A DNA stretch of 64,000 nucleotides from Alphaproteobacteria bacterium CG1_02_46_17 (lineage in GTDB: Bacteria > Pseudomonadota > Alphaproteobacteria > Micavibrionales > Micavibrionaceae): positions 104,752 through 168,751 of the forward strand of contig MNUG01000019.1 in assembly GCA_001871905.1 (NCBI GenBank). Direction: 5' to 3'. Position 1 is the stretch's first letter; every line of letters starts with the position of its first letter. The translations under genes and the position numbers were made by a program. The notes under the pieces are model-generated. The model searched no databases, was not told the DNA's origin, and saw only the letters and a program-made list of their open reading frames with translations. Below, piece by piece: positions 63,499 through 64,000 of the stretch.

Positions 63499-63605
63499 GA
63501 TCGGCCCTGTATTCTCAGGTAAGATAACGGATAGTCTTAAATACGAAACGGGTTTTCTTGCAGGTGTGACGGATGCTGCGCCGGAAGGACGGTTCAAGTG
63601 GATCA

Positions 63606-64000
63606 TTACATATGGCTTTTAATAGATTGCCTGAATGGTTGGGTTAGCAGTTTGTCGAGGTTTGCTTCCACAGGATCGCGGAAGTCATCAAGGCCAATCC
63701 TCATGCCTTCATGCCCCAGGCTCGGTTGAGCGCAATAGGTGCCAAATAACCGATCCCATAGAGGGATATTGAAGCCATAATTGCTATTTGTCTCTTCCAT
63801 GATAGCGGAGTGGTGCACCCTGTGCATGTCTGGCGTAACAAGGATGCGGCGAAGAATATTATCAATCTTTTGAGGTAAACGAAGATTGCCATGATTGAAC
63901 ATCGCGCAGGCGTTTAGGATAATCTCGAACAATAGAACGGCCTCCGGCGGCGCCCCAATCACGATAACAGCGGCGAATTTTATCCCCATGGATATAAAAA
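63606..64000 (-). CDS. Sterol desaturase / fatty acid hydroxylase family protein, N-terminus cut by window edge
   Basis: The frame stays open to the right edge, so only about 131 C-terminal residues are present; the ATG at 63989 is probably internal because GIKFAAVIVIGAPPEAVLLF continues a typical family helix. TPDMHRVHHSAIMEETNSNY carries the HxxHH-type iron ligand cluster, followed by GFNIPLWDRLFGTY, a signature of these di-iron membrane oxygenases. Substrate unknown. Its stop overlaps the 3' end of the broken outer-membrane gene by 17 bp, convergent. Confidence 0.85.
   Translation of the reverse strand, partial: FISMGIKFAAVIVIGAPPEAVLLFEIILNACAMFNHGNLRLPQKIDNILRRILVTPDMHRVHHSAIMEETNSNYGFNIPLWDRLFGTYCAQPSLGHEGMRIGLDDFRDPVEANLDKLLTQPFRQSIKSHM

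Larger units (their letters stand above)
60222..63622 (+). pseudogene. Outer-membrane barrel-like protein gene broken by IS66
   Basis: The 5' part (60222-60832) starts with a TTG coupled to the arsC stop. It encodes a signal peptide (LLALIVLLPTSVQA) and beta-strand-like repeats. An IS66 element interrupts it. After removal of the element and one target copy the frame continues at 63499 to TAA at 63620, adding about 40 residues and ending in FKWIITYGF. The terminal Phe and alternating pattern fit an outer-membrane beta-signal. The reconstructed protein has 244 residues. The truncated 204-residue product would lack the insertion signal. Confidence 0.82.

Noticed and set aside
1-64000. CRISPR arrays, rRNA operons and prophage
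   Set aside because: No regularly spaced repeats, no rRNA-like segments and no phage structural genes were seen on either strand.

Overview
The window comes from an alphaproteobacterial chromosome. The signs are: bolA / J-domain / cobS / cobT clustering, the accA-xerD-aroK-aroB neighbourhood, rplU-rpmA-obgE-proB, a 2.8-kb-residue-scale NdvB-type cyclic glucan synthase, and an ECF sigma factor paired with an NrsF-type anti-sigma factor. Genus cannot be read from the sequence; a Rhodospirillales-like or Micavibrio-like lineage with moderately AT-rich DNA is a guess.

Left part (1-31 kb) is core chromosome. It holds a DHH phosphoesterase (cut by the window edge), a SulP anion transporter, clpX, sufE, hisS, an EEP-family hydrolase, the aerobic cobaltochelatase genes cobT and cobS (split by an opposite-strand unknown gene), a J-domain protein, bolA, a ribbon-helix-helix protein, accA, xerD, a secreted unknown protein with a 45-residue membrane peptide upstream of it, a fused aroK-aroB gene, a CorC/HlyC protein, an alpha/beta hydrolase, a divergent proB, obgE, rpmA, rplU, a histidine kinase with a response regulator and an L,D-transpeptidase, amt, an MFS transporter and a secreted HExxH protein.

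Middle part (31-46 kb): an 8.4-kb cyclic beta-1,2-glucan synthase gene whose 5' end looks frameshifted, a tRNA-Ser(CGA), a P2-type cation ATPase, an unrecognised 511-residue protein and a DUF2946 protein. A 25-nt fragment that looks like the 3' end of a tRNA (46498-46522) may mark the edge of an acquired element.

Right part (46.7-63.6 kb) is the most interesting. An ECF sigma factor / NrsF anti-sigma pair faces a 15-gene, same-strand array running from 48053 to about 60832, with no gap longer than 26 bp and many ATGA stop-start overlaps. A candidate ECF promoter (GTAACC-15 nt-CGTA) lies just before it. The array starts with a bufferin (MNIO) module (bufA, bufB, bufC, a MerT-like Cys-rich protein, DoxX), continues with a PiT phosphate transporter, a TVP38 membrane protein and a flavin disulfide reductase, and then carries an apparent arsenosugar pathway: arsS, arsM, an MTA-phosphorylase-like gene, two arsenosugar-type glycosyltransferases, a CDP-alcohol phosphatidyltransferase, a DUF547 protein and arsC. 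The phosphatidyltransferase suggests the end product is an arsenic-containing phospholipid. The last gene, an outer-membrane barrel-like protein, is broken by an intact, GC-rich IS66-family element (60833-63490) with perfect 22-bp ends and an 8-bp target duplication. No arsR, acr3 or arsB is present. A sterol-desaturase-family gene runs off the right edge.
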